This document shows, one piece after another, positions 1-9,669 of a stretch of 64,000 nt of DNA. The notes under the pieces were generated by a model, which saw only the letters and a list, made by a program, of their open reading frames with translations, did no database searches and was not told the DNA's origin. The translations under genes were made by a program, and so were the position numbers. The first letter of the stretch is position 1. Each line of letters starts with the position of its first letter. The DNA comes from Euglena gracilis (Eukaryota; Euglenida; Euglenophyceae; Euglenales), in assembly GCA_039621445.1 (NCBI GenBank), contig CP154956.1, forward strand, positions 40,326,553 to 40,390,552. The letters are read 5' to 3'.

Positions 1-156
1 TTACACTTGGTTACCCATGAACAAAGTGAGGGGTATTTGCCCTTTGCTCTGTTTTCCCCCTGCCCAGACCACTGGCCGCAAATTTTGTTTTCACACCCCG
101 GGAAGGGAGACCCCCAGCGTCGCTGTGGTGGCGGTGTCTGGGGGCCCACTCCCCCG
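1..156. repeat. Mosaic of two retroelement families at the window edge
   Basis: Bases 1 to about 54 match the gypsy-type repeat near 1139-1192 and 14,496-14,549. The sequence then switches to a segment (about 52-159) matching 15,807-15,915, which belongs to another gag family. It switches back to the gypsy repeat at 157. Both joins fall on 3-4 bases shared by the two parents (GTTT and CAC). This looks like template switching or recombination between families. No gene is complete here. Confidence 0.7.
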
Positions 157-1935
157 CACTGCAGCCATGGTGGAGGATGAACCTCCCCCAATGGGGGCGT
201 AACCGCCAGTGTCGGAAGCGACACGGACGGAAGGCGAACAGACAGCAATGGCAATGGAGACAGCACTCACCGTGCCAGTACAGGATGAACCTGTTCCAGC
301 ACCAGCAGTGCCATCAGAGTCACGGGATGAACCCGCACCTCAGGGTACAGCCACAATCACTGCACAGAAGCGTCAAGGCACACGGACACCGGCGCCTGAA
401 AAACAGGCCGAGCGGACGTCCATGCCTTCACCACAGGCTCAACCAGCGCGAGGTGCGCCGGCCACGCCTGCACCCACACCGTCCCCCACGGCTACCCCTG
501 GGAAACCCACGGGTGCCGCGAAGGAACGTGTAGGGCGACCCTCAGCTCGGGAAACCCCTGCTGAAGGTCAACGACGCTCGGTGTCGGGGAAAAGACCCCC
601 GTCCCAAGCGTCACCACGCACCTGGGCGAGCAAGCGCGACGGCGACAGGCGGCCATCGGACACTCCGGAAACCGGAAGCCCGAAGGCCCCGGCCAAATCA
701 AAGCCGGGCGCCGCACCTTGCAAACCCACACCGAAATCTGGTGACCAGCACCCACCGAAAGGCGGTGGTGGTGTTGGCAGCCAGGGTGCTGCATCCTCTT
801 CTCGGGATCAACCTCGGGACAAGGATTCACGCACGTCGCGTCATCCGGCTATGGGAAAACCACACAGCCGAAACCTCAGCCAAAGGGGCAGGGAAAATCC
901 CGCGCCTCCACAGCTGAGACACCCTCGGAAGACGAAGTTATTATCGACTGGAACGCCTTTATTGTTGCAAGGGGGTAATGAACCCTCTTCATCATCATTG
1001 TCATTGATTGTGCGGGATGTGGGTGGCAAAATGCCTACCTCCATCCCGGTTCCCCCATCATTGATGCGGCGAGGGGATGAGCCCCTTGCCCAAGCCCATT
1101 TGGATCACAAGGATAATGGGGATGAACCCCGTTTGCCTTTACACTTGGTTAGCCATGAACAAAGTGAGGGGTGTTTGCCCTTTGCTCTGTTTACACCCAA
1201 AAGATCCCCGGTGGAAGCACCGGTGGGCCTTTTGGAGTGCAACTCGGTGGAAACACCGTGTTTTTTCCAACCCCCCCCCTCAATTACCACCCCCCACACC
1301 ATTTCGCGCATTGCCGGGATTACCCGCGGAAACTGCGGGTTTCCCGGCTTTGCCAAGGAATCCAGATATGCGTCTGGTGGTGCCGTAAATCTCTGGTGCC
1401 GTTTCCATTGTGGAGGACTATGATGAGGATTTGAGGGATAACCACACCCCCGGTGTTGTTTACCGAATTCTCGATCAACTCCCAGCGGATCACCCGCTGA
1501 GCGAACAGATCTTTGCATGTCCACCAACGCGTTGCGGAATGCGCAACCATGCTCAACAAAGTGTTGCAGTTTGATGAGGACAATCAAAGGGTTGTCAACA
1601 CCAAACTGGAATATTGTTGGAATTATTTGCAGAAATCGGCAAATATTGCCAACACAATTTTGAAACTGCGGGGAAAGACCTTCAGCATTTTCGAGAAAGT
1701 GTTGACAGTATTTTGCGCATCCAACTTCCACAAAATTTCTAACAAATCAGTGAAACACTGCATGAAGCGGAAACGCGGAACGATTCCAAGTTTCTGCATG
1801 TGCAAGATGGTATGAGCCATCTTTTCGCCAAAGTGGAATCCTGTTCAACAATGTTACTGCAATTGCAGCAACAGTTACACGCGCAAAATGCCACACCCAA
1901 AATGCCGGAAATCGGTAACTTTGTTGCGGTTGAAC
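157..1935 (+). repeat. Long direct repeat, copy 1 (possible 5' LTR or tandem unit)
   Basis: This 1.78-kb block is repeated almost base for base at 13,514-15,291, with a few substitutions and a one-base indel near 1510. The two copies flank the gypsy gag-pol region, which is what LTRs would do. However, the block does not start and end with a clean TG...CA in both copies, I see no target-site duplication, and it carries a long ORF plus the start of the gag coiled coil. A tandem or truncated second copy is therefore as likely as an LTR. Confidence 0.7.
209..1423 (+). CDS. Pro/Ser/Thr-rich ORF of unknown function (copy 1)
   Basis: An open frame of 404 codons starting at GTG lies inside the long direct repeat. 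The product is low complexity, rich in Pro, Ala, Ser, Thr, Arg and Lys, with recurring short motifs such as RDEPA, QDEPVP and GKPTG. I see no membrane segment, signal peptide or catalytic motif, and I do not recognise the family. Just upstream, in frame, is a TAA (about 200-202). In the second copy the matching frame is entered from another ORF (13,074-13,559) through the same TAA. It may therefore be the C-terminal part of a longer post-pol protein rather than a gene of its own. Many of the motif repeats are encoded by short GGGAAACCC- or GGGATGAACCC-type hairpins, so DNA structure may explain part of the composition. Confidence 0.4.
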   Translation: MSEATRTEGEQTAMAMETALTVPVQDEPVPAPAVPSESRDEPAPQGTATITAQKRQGTRTPAPEKQAERTSMPSPQAQPARGAPATPAPTPSPTATPGKPTGAAKERVGRPSARETPAEGQRRSVSGKRPPSQASPRTWASKRDGDRRPSDTPETGSPKAPAKSKPGAAPCKPTPKSGDQHPPKGGGGVGSQGAASSSRDQPRDKDSRTSRHPAMGKPHSRNLSQRGRENPAPPQLRHPRKTKLLSTGTPLLLQGGNEPSSSSLSLIVRDVGGKMPTSIPVPPSLMRRGDEPLAQAHLDHKDNGDEPRLPLHLVSHEQSEGCLPFALFTPKRSPVEAPVGLLECNSVETPCFFQPPPSITTPHTISRIAGITRGNCGFPGFAKESRYASGGAVNLWCRFHCGGL

Positions 1936-3037
1936 GTTTACGGCACTCACCACTGCTTTCCAAGAAGCCCAACAACGGATTTTGCATCTATGCTCGGAAA
2001 TCTAGCATTTGAAGCAATTACAGGTGAAAGTGCAAGAAAAGTTTGTTCCCCGTACGCAAATCCAGCTTTTGGAGGAACGAATCCTACACTTGGAGCAGAA
2101 ATCCTGCCATTGTGCCGCAAATCAGGATGGATTAACCTCCTTGAACGCGAAAATCGCGGATTGCGCACAACGGTTGGATTTCGCGCAACAACAATTGCAA
2201 ACGGACATTGGCGGTATTAATGACACCGTTGTCGGTTTGCAGGAGCATGTTTCCGCACTTTCCAAGCGAATTACCGACATTAGTGGTATTCAAGCCGCAA
2301 TTGGGGAATTGCAAACCCGTTGTACCTTCTTGTCCACCACATTAGCGGAAATTCGCTCACTTCCCAATGTTTCGCGCGCTCGGATATCCGAGTCACCGGA
2401 ATTTCGCTCATTTTATGACAAAATGCTTGGTGACAACAAGGAAAAGTTGCAAGCATTTTGCACGAGTTTGATTCAACTTGAGGAATCTGTGAATAGGAAT
2501 GCCTGATCCATGCAAGATGAGGTTTCACGGTTGGATGGACGAATTTCTGCGTTGTTGGAAAAGCGAACCGCGGATAATTCGCGCACCACCGCGGAAACCC
2601 CCACCAAGACACCCCACCAATTGCAAATTGTCTCAAATGCTGTAAAAGCGCTTGCGGGTCAACTCCGGAAGGTGGAGGAGTCCCAAGGAAAACTTGTCCA
2701 AGGTTTGCACTTGGTTTCTGAAAAGTTACCACACTTGGAAGATTTTTCCCGTTACCGCAAACACATTAGGCATTTGGAGACTGAGGTTGACCGTATTTGC
2801 GGCCAACTCCAGCTGGTGGAGCATTTGGAAGAAACGGTGCAGGACTTGTCCGCGAGTTTGGATAAAATTTCCACTCCGGTACCGGTTGTGCCACCACCCA
2901 CCGTGGTAAGCGCTGCGGTTGGTATTCCAAATGTCCCGAAAACGCGTTCTCAAATTACCGTTTCTGGAGTAGGAATCCCTACATCCACCACGACTTTGGT
3001 ACAACCACCCGCGAAAACGCGAATTGTACCAACTTAG
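1424..3037 (+). pseudogene. gypsy gag, N-terminal coiled-coil part, broken
   Basis: The reading frame moves among 1513-1815, 2009-2506 and 2510-3037. A frameshift lies near 1510, where copy 2 is intact (14,767 onward), another lies near 1690, and in-frame stops TGA at 2504-2506 and TAG at 3035-3037 separate the last pieces. The peptides are rich in Gln, Leu, Glu and Lys in heptad-like order, as expected of a long coiled coil. They lead directly into the capsid-like ORF at 3041. I take this as the assembly and oligomerisation part of a decayed Gag polyprotein. Repeat copy 2 covers only its first part. Confidence 0.6.
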
Positions 3038-3040
3038 CTT

Positions 3041-4654
3041 TTGCCCACACCACAAACCCACTTTTCACAGCACATTTCCGATGAGGAAATTGATCCACCG
3101 CTCGAAAATTCGAGTCTCCACCAAGAAATTCAACATTCCAACCTTGTACGAGGAATGAGCCAACGCCCCACACCTGGTATTTGTCATGTGTCGCATTCGC
3201 GATTTTGCCAACCACCAACGGGTTCTGGAATACTAGATCACCCATCGGGTTTTCGGCGGGAAACCCGCCCCACCGGGAGAATTTCACCACATTTTTCGCA
3301 ATTCCCGCAGGAAAATCCTGCCACCCCTACACTTTGTGCGGGAAATCCTGCACGGGGTACACTTGGAGCGGAAAATCTGCGAAACACGTTTGGTGTTAAG
3401 AATTACCCGGACCCAAACCCCTGGAATACCACCGAGGGTCAGCGGGTTACTCAGAGAGACTTCAAGGGCACCATCGAAATCGCGAACAAGGTGAAACCCC
3501 AATGGGACGGGGATCCAACCACACGGAGACAATTTTTTTGGGACTGGGAGTACTATTGGGCACTAAAGGGACCCGCCCAACACCCGAATCCCGAAGTAGT
3601 CAAGATGGAATTCATCGATTGCCTACCGAGGGAGGAGCGAGAACGCGCACGCAATTTGGTGGTACGTAATGGCGTATCATTCGATGACCTGGTTGAGCAA
3701 TACGCTTCAACCATCTCAAGTCTGGTCACCAGGATTACCCTGGAGAAGAAATGGCGACAATGCGCACCATCCAATCGCAAATGGAAATATATTGACCTTT
3801 GGTATGCCAAATGGTTAGCACTTGCTTCCGAAGTTGATGAACTTAGCGAGAAGCAAATGCGCGAACAATTCGATGCGGTTTTGTTGCATTTCACACCATC
3901 CCTCGTGAAGGATATCCATCGCGAGGAGTTGGCGAGGCATGAGATGACTCTTGCCCAACGTTGGAATTATGTGTCAAAGCAACTCAAGCCCACACAAGTT
4001 TTGGGTAAAATACAGTCCGCTTTCCAAACGCATCCCACCGCGGGAATCCCTGCGGGTGCGGTCAATGCGTTGCAAAAATCACCCATGTCACCAAGATCAC
4101 CCACCACGGGACCGAAAACGCGGAATCAGCGTTCTTCGGACCAAGGCACGGATAAACTGTGCTTTTTGTGCAACAAATCTGGTCACGTGTCTCGGGAATG
4201 CCCGAATCCCGATGCGCGAAAGCGTATTGGAAGCCCAAGAGGCTCGACCTCGTCACGGGGATCGGGTTCCTCGGCGTTTTCACGTCAATCGGGAGTTTCA
4301 CGGTCTTCGGAGAACCGCTTTAGCGGTAGTAGGCCCAAGTCACGATCGCGTGATGGTCGGGAAACCCGTCCTTCTCGCGGTCGGTCACCTGGTCCCCCTA
4401 CCCGAAAACGGGATTTCAATCGCGACTCTTCACGATCTCGTTCGCGAAGTAGATCATCCTCTTCGCGCGAGTCACTGGGGAAACCTCGGTACACCGGTCA
4501 TGGTCGACGGGAAACCCGTTCACCACGACGGTTTGACGGAAGAATGGAATACCGTTCCCCCAGTTATGCGGAATCCCGCCACAAATCCTGTTGTTCGCTT
4601 CGCGGTTCCAAAGACCACCACTCATCCAAATGTCCCAGATCTCGTTCCCCCTGA
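3041..4654 (+). CDS. gag: Gag: capsid-like and CCHC nucleocapsid region
   Basis: This ORF has 537 codons in the same frame as the preceding coiled-coil segment, separated by a TAG. Residues about 150-330 have the helical, Trp-rich character of a retrotransposon capsid domain (WDGDPTTRRQFFWDWEYYW, then LPREERERAR). A CCHC zinc knuckle, CFLCNKSGHVSREC, lies at about residues 374-387 and would bind packaged RNA. The C-terminal 150 residues are a very Arg/Ser-rich tail, likely also RNA-binding. The protease ORF follows in the same frame after about 85 bases. The ORF is intact over its length, but the element as a whole has stops and is probably inactive. Confidence 0.8.
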   Translation: MPTPQTHFSQHISDEEIDPPLENSSLHQEIQHSNLVRGMSQRPTPGICHVSHSRFCQPPTGSGILDHPSGFRRETRPTGRISPHFSQFPQENPATPTLCAGNPARGTLGAENLRNTFGVKNYPDPNPWNTTEGQRVTQRDFKGTIEIANKVKPQWDGDPTTRRQFFWDWEYYWALKGPAQHPNPEVVKMEFIDCLPREERERARNLVVRNGVSFDDLVEQYASTISSLVTRITLEKKWRQCAPSNRKWKYIDLWYAKWLALASEVDELSEKQMREQFDAVLLHFTPSLVKDIHREELARHEMTLAQRWNYVSKQLKPTQVLGKIQSAFQTHPTAGIPAGAVNALQKSPMSPRSPTTGPKTRNQRSSDQGTDKLCFLCNKSGHVSRECPNPDARKRIGSPRGSTSSRGSGSSAFSRQSGVSRSSENRFSGSRPKSRSRDGRETRPSRGRSPGPPTRKRDFNRDSSRSRSRSRSSSSRESLGKPRYTGHGRRETRSPRRFDGRMEYRSPSYAESRHKSCCSLRGSKDHHSSKCPRSRSP

Positions 4655-4738
4655 CCCGGCTACGGAAATCGCGGTAAGCGCCGCGAGGACCGTGGTAACT
4701 CCTCCAACCGGCAAAAAGTCGGTTTCAAGATTTCTTGT

Positions 4739-6073
4739 TTGGAGGAGGACACCCCGGCTTCGGGCAGGGAGCGGGATGAGACCTCGGACGGAGAATTTAA
4801 TGAGGCCCAAATGGCGGTGAGCTCATTGAATTCCATCTATTCCACCAAAAAGTCCGTTGCCGGCTATGCGTCCGGTTTGGACTTGGAGGAGGGGAGCCCG
4901 AGGTCCGAGGGGACGGACCTCTGGGCTGATGAACAGATGGGGGTAAAACCTGATCAACGTTGCCCCCCCTGCCCATCCGCGTTCACGGTCGGTACCCGGA
5001 ATTATTTCGGGTCCCCTACCCCCCACTCCACGTTTCCGCTCGGAATGCTGAGCAAAGTGGGAAAGGGTTCATGGGAAAGTTGGCATGCAAATGTATTTCT
5101 GCCAGACCCTTCACTTTGCGTACCACCAATGGAATTACTCGTCCAAGCGGAAATCTGCATTCAAAATTTCACCACCAAAGTTAAAATTCTCATTGACACT
5201 GGTTGTCGCATTGCACTGCTCTTTCGGTTGGGGTTGATACCGACCCCTCTCTTGGTAAGCGCCAAGAGACCGATCAAAATTACAACCGCGGATAACACAC
5301 CCATGTGCGGTGGTGATTTGGGATGCGTGCTCGAGATACTCTTGCCCATCATTCCCAAGCATCACTCACCCCCCCCACAATTACAACATTTCACCAACAT
5401 TTGGGGTTACGTGTCCGGAATTCACGGGTCTGACGTAATTTTGGGATACCCATTTTTACGCCAGTACCGATTGGTTGTGGATTGCCACTCCCACGGTTTG
5501 TGCACAGCACTCAACACTACAATGCCACCCATACCACCATCACCGTTGGCATCCACCATGATGACCACCACTTTTCCAACACCGATACCCACCATGGCAA
5601 CACCGTTATCCACCACACCAACTACCGTTTTCCACCGGGGTACAGAGAAAGCCTCCACCCTACCCAATGAAACACCTACAAGCGTTCCACATGAGGTAGG
5701 GCAAGCGAGTAGCGGTACCCCCGCCGTTTCACTGGGTTACAAGACGAAAGCCCAAAGGCCTGCAGTACGTACGGTGTCGAGTAGTCGCCCAGCTACACCA
5801 CCACTCCGTTTCCCACCAGTTGTGCCGAATCCAGGCACACCTGTACAAGACTCACTGGCTAATGCCACCGAAATCCACTTACACGCACACCTGTCACACC
5901 ATCACACTTCCTTCCAATGTGTGCACTGCAGGAGAATTTCCACCCAATCGGATTTCGATTGTGGATGTTTAGTTCAAAATCCGACACTAATCGCAATTCC
6001 GAAAACGGAATCCACACCCCAGGATACACTTGGTTGTAGTCCGCAATGCGCGGAGATACACCGAGTACTCTAA
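4739..6073 (+). CDS. Retropepsin-type aspartic protease region of the gypsy polyprotein
   Basis: This frame of 444 codons matches the gag phase. The retropepsin core is visible at about residues 147-155 as ILIDTGCR (active-site Asp-Thr-Gly), followed by DVILGYPFLRQYRLVVD, the hydrophobic-hydrophobic-Gly segment typical of the second half of the fold. Such enzymes act as dimers and cut Gag-Pol. The N-terminal 130 residues are charged linker. The C-terminal 180 residues are a Pro/Thr-rich linker with a small Cys/His cluster (FQCVHCRR, DCGC) that may be a remnant zinc-binding site. The next ORF begins 19 bases downstream in the same frame, so PR and the following segment were probably one polyprotein. 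Confidence 0.75.
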   Translation: MEEDTPASGRERDETSDGEFNEAQMAVSSLNSIYSTKKSVAGYASGLDLEEGSPRSEGTDLWADEQMGVKPDQRCPPCPSAFTVGTRNYFGSPTPHSTFPLGMLSKVGKGSWESWHANVFLPDPSLCVPPMELLVQAEICIQNFTTKVKILIDTGCRIALLFRLGLIPTPLLVSAKRPIKITTADNTPMCGGDLGCVLEILLPIIPKHHSPPPQLQHFTNIWGYVSGIHGSDVILGYPFLRQYRLVVDCHSHGLCTALNTTMPPIPPSPLASTMMTTTFPTPIPTMATPLSTTPTTVFHRGTEKASTLPNETPTSVPHEVGQASSGTPAVSLGYKTKAQRPAVRTVSSSRPATPPLRFPPVVPNPGTPVQDSLANATEIHLHAHLSHHHTSFQCVHCRRISTQSDFDCGCLVQNPTLIAIPKTESTPQDTLGCSPQCAEIHRVL

Positions 6074-6091
6074 CAACGCGGATTAGCCTCG

Positions 6092-7024
6092 TTGTTTGGA
6101 AACGCGAAAAGCGTCATGCCTAATCACCATCCCGATCAGACCTGGTACGAATTTGATGCGGAATGGGGAAAACCCCAGCCTGTACAAACTCCCTTGGGAT
6201 TTACCCTTGAGGTAGTGGAAGACAGCCCGCATGTTTGTGGATCCATTCGTTGTGTTTCTTCACTCCAACCCGGAAATCGGGTGCATGAATACGCGAAACG
6301 CGTATGGAATGCTTTCAATTTTGGTCAATATCGCATTTTGGAACGAGGGTTTTCCAAAATCGCGACATTGGCTGATTCCTTTGATTTGGCATTGGAAATC
6401 GATGCCTTTTCATCCAATGCACATGCCCGTTGGCCACGTCATTGGTCACGACACTCCAACGCATTTGATAAATTTTGGGGTGATACGGTGTTATGGATGC
6501 ACCCCCCTCCAAAACTTATCGAATGTGTGGTTGAGAAAATTTTGCAGGGTGAGGCCCGTGGAGTTATTCTCATACCCATCATTCCGGAAGCGGAATGGTT
6601 CACCCAAATATCTTATGTGTGTTTTGATTGGGGGGATTTACCTACTAATGTACCGATTTTTGAAGATTTTTGTGGTAGAATATTACCACCCTTGCAAGGA
6701 ATCATTTTTCGCGTATGTTTCTTCGATGCATTCGGAATGTCCGAATTTGCGGTGCCGAGGAATCTCGGTAGCCCCAGGGATACCCTGGCGGTTTCCGCAG
6801 TCATCGAGAGTGTAGGTCAGCATCCTAAGTCAGCTGAATTCTGTTCGCGGATTACCCGCGAATTCACGGTGTGCTGGAAAATCCAGTATACGCGTGTGAC
6901 ATCGACCCCGCGATACGCGGTCTGTTCGGTGTTTGCAAGATTGAGCTTAAGGAAGGAGCTAAACCAATGCACCGGAAATTTTTTCGTTTTTGGGGTGAAC
7001 GCGAACAAGCTCTCAATGAAATGA
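6092..7024 (+). CDS. Methyltransferase-like segment between protease and RT
   Basis: This segment of 310 codons is in phase with gag and protease. Around residues 92-175 it reads FDLALEIDAFSSNAHARW, then LWMHPPPKLI, then GVILIPIIPEAEWF. I recall this order (an Asp-x-Phe-Ala-like start, an NPP-like loop, then a hydrophobic strand ending in P-x-x-x-x-W) from N6-adenine DNA methyltransferase-like domains carried by some DIRS and other retroelements. The NPPW-type motif is altered to HPPP, so catalysis is doubtful. The last 150 bases overlap the RT frame. RT coding probably starts by about 6838, so only the first 750 bases of this frame need be real. It could instead be an unrelated linker. Confidence 0.45.
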   Translation: MFGNAKSVMPNHHPDQTWYEFDAEWGKPQPVQTPLGFTLEVVEDSPHVCGSIRCVSSLQPGNRVHEYAKRVWNAFNFGQYRILERGFSKIATLADSFDLALEIDAFSSNAHARWPRHWSRHSNAFDKFWGDTVLWMHPPPKLIECVVEKILQGEARGVILIPIIPEAEWFTQISYVCFDWGDLPTNVPIFEDFCGRILPPLQGIIFRVCFFDAFGMSEFAVPRNLGSPRDTLAVSAVIESVGQHPKSAEFCSRITREFTVCWKIQYTRVTSTPRYAVCSVFARLSLRKELNQCTGNFFVFGVNANKLSMK

Positions 7025-9669
7025 TTGAGAAGCTTATTCAGCGCAAGTGTATTGTACCCTCGAAAAGCGAGTGGACATCCCAGGCATTTGTTGTTCCTAA
7101 ACCCCCAGACCCCTCCGGTCAGAAGAAATGGAGACTGGTGCTGGATTACCGGTATCTGAACTTCCAGACAAGGGATGATCCCTTCCCGCTCCCCCTGATC
7201 GAGGATTTGATCACCAAACAATCGGAAAACCGGTTGTGGTCAATTTTCGATCTGGCGGACGGTTTTCACCAAATGCACTTGCACCCTGACTCCCAACCAT
7301 ACACGGCATTCGTGACATCCAAGGGTGTGTACCAATGGACGGTACTCCCCATGGGTGTTAAGAATGGTCCAGCCATGTGTCAACGCATGATTCAATGGGT
7401 TCTACGCGACTTACCGTTTGCCATTGTGTACATTGATGATGTGCTGGTGGGAACACCACCACCATCCGCAAAATCGAGCGAGGATATCCTCGACACTCAC
7501 TTCCACCATGTTTGCGCGGTATTAACCGCTTTCCAAAAACATGTGCTTTTCGCGAAAGGCGCGAAAATGCATCTGTTTCGCGAGCTTATAAAATTTTGCG
7601 GCCACATCCTCAGCAATGGACAGCGGAAAGCCGCTCCGAGTAAACTCGAAGCCATTAAGAAATGGACCCCTGAGGTAATCAAAACGATTACTCACCTCAA
7701 AGGAGTTTTGGGATTAGCTCAATACTACGCGATATATATGGAGGACTTCGCGAAAATCGCGGTGCCCCTCACCAAACAGCTCAAAAACCGGGCTGTTGAC
7801 AACACCAAAGTCGTTTGGGATGACCAAATGTGCGAGGCCCTTGAGAAAATCAAGGTATTGCTTTTCGAAAATGTTGTCCTCGAAATCGCGGACCCGTACA
7901 AACCATATCTGCTGGAATTCGACAACAGCGATTACGCTGTTGGCGGAGTTCTTAGCCAGCAAAACGCGGCGAATGAACTCCGACCTGAGGCTTTCTTCAG
8001 CAGAAAGCTGCAGGGCGACGACGGCAAAGGTCAAGTCAAGTGGAGTATACGCGAGAAGGAAACCTACGCAATCGTGCTTATACTCCAGAAATTCCGAAGC
8101 TGGGTCGCCAGCAGCCTCGTCCAGATCCTCGTCAAGACCGATTATGAGAGGCTCCAACACTGGTACACCGAGGATTTAAACAAGGCCATGTCATCGGTCG
8201 GAAGGCGATGCAGATGGCATGAGTTCTTGAGTCAATTCAACCTTGTGGTTATTTATACCCCTGGTCACACACAGAAAGTAGCGGATCCGCTCAGTCGGGC
8301 CCCTTGGTATTACCCTGGGAACCCGGATGAGGGAGACGCGACTTTTCATGGAAGTCAGGAAGCTGACGAATACGCACGTCGAAACGACGCTGCGGACAAT
8401 CTTTTGGATTCTTTTCCCGTTTCACAACTATTCCTGGTCGCACCAGTGCGCGGAAGGCGCCGACGTGGAAGCACGTCCGGACCCCGGTGTATTACGCGCA
8501 CGGAGTCCCCTTCCCCATTGTTCTTTCGCGAATGGGATTATAGTCGTGATCCGGTGTATGACACTATTGTCACCAGACTTCGTAATGGCGAAGTGCTGGA
8601 GCATTACACTCTTTCACCTTTACGGTTGGTTTTTCGCAATGAATCGGGTTACAAATACTGTATCCCCCAGGACCTGGTTGATGATGTGGTTTTGTGCTAT
8701 CACAACCACGGTCACCCTGGGGCCCCCAAACTTTTTTCGCTGGTGGGCCGCAGGTATTGCACAACCCTGAGCGAGAAAGAGCTTTACTCACGCTGTTTGC
8801 GAATATCGCAACGGTGTCAAATTTGTCAAGCGGTAAAACCCCGCAGAGGTACCCCCCTTGGTACGATGGACTTTTTCCCCGTACCTCCTGACATTTTTAC
8901 ATCCCTCTGCATGGATTTTCTGGAATTAGAACCGTGCAAAGGAACGGACGACAAAATTTACGATTACGTCTTTGTTGTCGTCTGCAGGCTGAGTGGGTAC
9001 ATTGTAGCCATTCCATGCCAGAAGTCAGGGTGGACTGCCCAAAGTTTGGCAACTATATTTTTGAAGAAATGCATTTTCTTAATGGGTTTACCGAATGAAA
9101 TCGTGAGTGATCAAGACCATTTGATTTCTTCAAGGTTTTTCCCCACTTTGTGCGGTTTACTCGAAATTGAGCAACATTTTTCCATTATATACCGACCCAA
9201 AGGCAATGGTAGAGCCGAGGAAGCCGTGAAATCCGTCGTGAATATGCTTCGCCTTTCACTGGCTGACTCGCACAACAACTGGATATCAGTGCTACCATGG
9301 TCTCTGTTTTATATCAATACCCTACCAGGGATGGTTTTGCCTCACTCCCCCTATAAATTAGTTTTCGGACGGGACCCTCCGGCCATAGGGGATGTCCCCT
9401 CGGAGAGACCCGCCCGAACGAGTGTCAGTTGCGAGACCTGGTTTGCGGAAGTAGAAAATCTACGTTCTGCAGTCCAGAAACGAGTCACTGATATTCATGC
9501 AACTAAACGGAAATCATTTTTGCAGGATTTCAAGTCACCTGTGTGTAGTCCCGGTGGCCGCGTGTGGGTACGGATTAGCCGTACTCGCATGCAGTCTTCC
9601 AAGTTGGACCCCATTTGGCGCGGCCCCTGTGAAATCCTAGAAAGATTAGGTACCAGCGGGCGATACTAG
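6871..9669 (+). CDS. pol: Pol: reverse transcriptase, RNase H, integrase (Ty3/gypsy)
   Basis: The open frame has 932 codons. The RT frame is already readable from about 6838, after a TGA, so the listed Met is only the first ATG. RT shows FDLADGFHQ (about residue 125) and the catalytic YIDD (about 187-190). RNase H follows with FDNSDYAVGGVL (about 350), a KTD and VADPLSR. Integrase has an HHCC finger (HNHGHPG near 610, CQICQ near 649) and a D,D35E triad: Asp in CMDFLE, Asp in VSDQD, and Glu in GRAEE exactly 35 residues after the second Asp. The frame differs from PR and the methyltransferase-like segment, so a frameshift lies near 6838. This could be programmed, or decay. A TAG at 9667-9669 cuts it off from the chromodomain. 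Confidence 0.95.
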   Translation: MLENPVYACDIDPAIRGLFGVCKIELKEGAKPMHRKFFRFWGEREQALNEMIEKLIQRKCIVPSKSEWTSQAFVVPKPPDPSGQKKWRLVLDYRYLNFQTRDDPFPLPLIEDLITKQSENRLWSIFDLADGFHQMHLHPDSQPYTAFVTSKGVYQWTVLPMGVKNGPAMCQRMIQWVLRDLPFAIVYIDDVLVGTPPPSAKSSEDILDTHFHHVCAVLTAFQKHVLFAKGAKMHLFRELIKFCGHILSNGQRKAAPSKLEAIKKWTPEVIKTITHLKGVLGLAQYYAIYMEDFAKIAVPLTKQLKNRAVDNTKVVWDDQMCEALEKIKVLLFENVVLEIADPYKPYLLEFDNSDYAVGGVLSQQNAANELRPEAFFSRKLQGDDGKGQVKWSIREKETYAIVLILQKFRSWVASSLVQILVKTDYERLQHWYTEDLNKAMSSVGRRCRWHEFLSQFNLVVIYTPGHTQKVADPLSRAPWYYPGNPDEGDATFHGSQEADEYARRNDAADNLLDSFPVSQLFLVAPVRGRRRRGSTSGPRCITRTESPSPLFFREWDYSRDPVYDTIVTRLRNGEVLEHYTLSPLRLVFRNESGYKYCIPQDLVDDVVLCYHNHGHPGAPKLFSLVGRRYCTTLSEKELYSRCLRISQRCQICQAVKPRRGTPLGTMDFFPVPPDIFTSLCMDFLELEPCKGTDDKIYDYVFVVVCRLSGYIVAIPCQKSGWTAQSLATIFLKKCIFLMGLPNEIVSDQDHLISSRFFPTLCGLLEIEQHFSIIYRPKGNGRAEEAVKSVVNMLRLSLADSHNNWISVLPWSLFYINTLPGMVLPHSPYKLVFGRDPPAIGDVPSERPARTSVSCETWFAEVENLRSAVQKRVTDIHATKRKSFLQDFKSPVCSPGGRVWVRISRTRMQSSKLDPIWRGPCEILERLGTSGRY

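Noticed and set aside
157-1935. Calling this block a standard LTR
   Set aside because: No consistent TG...CA ends, no target duplication, no PBS at its end, and gag coding begins inside it.
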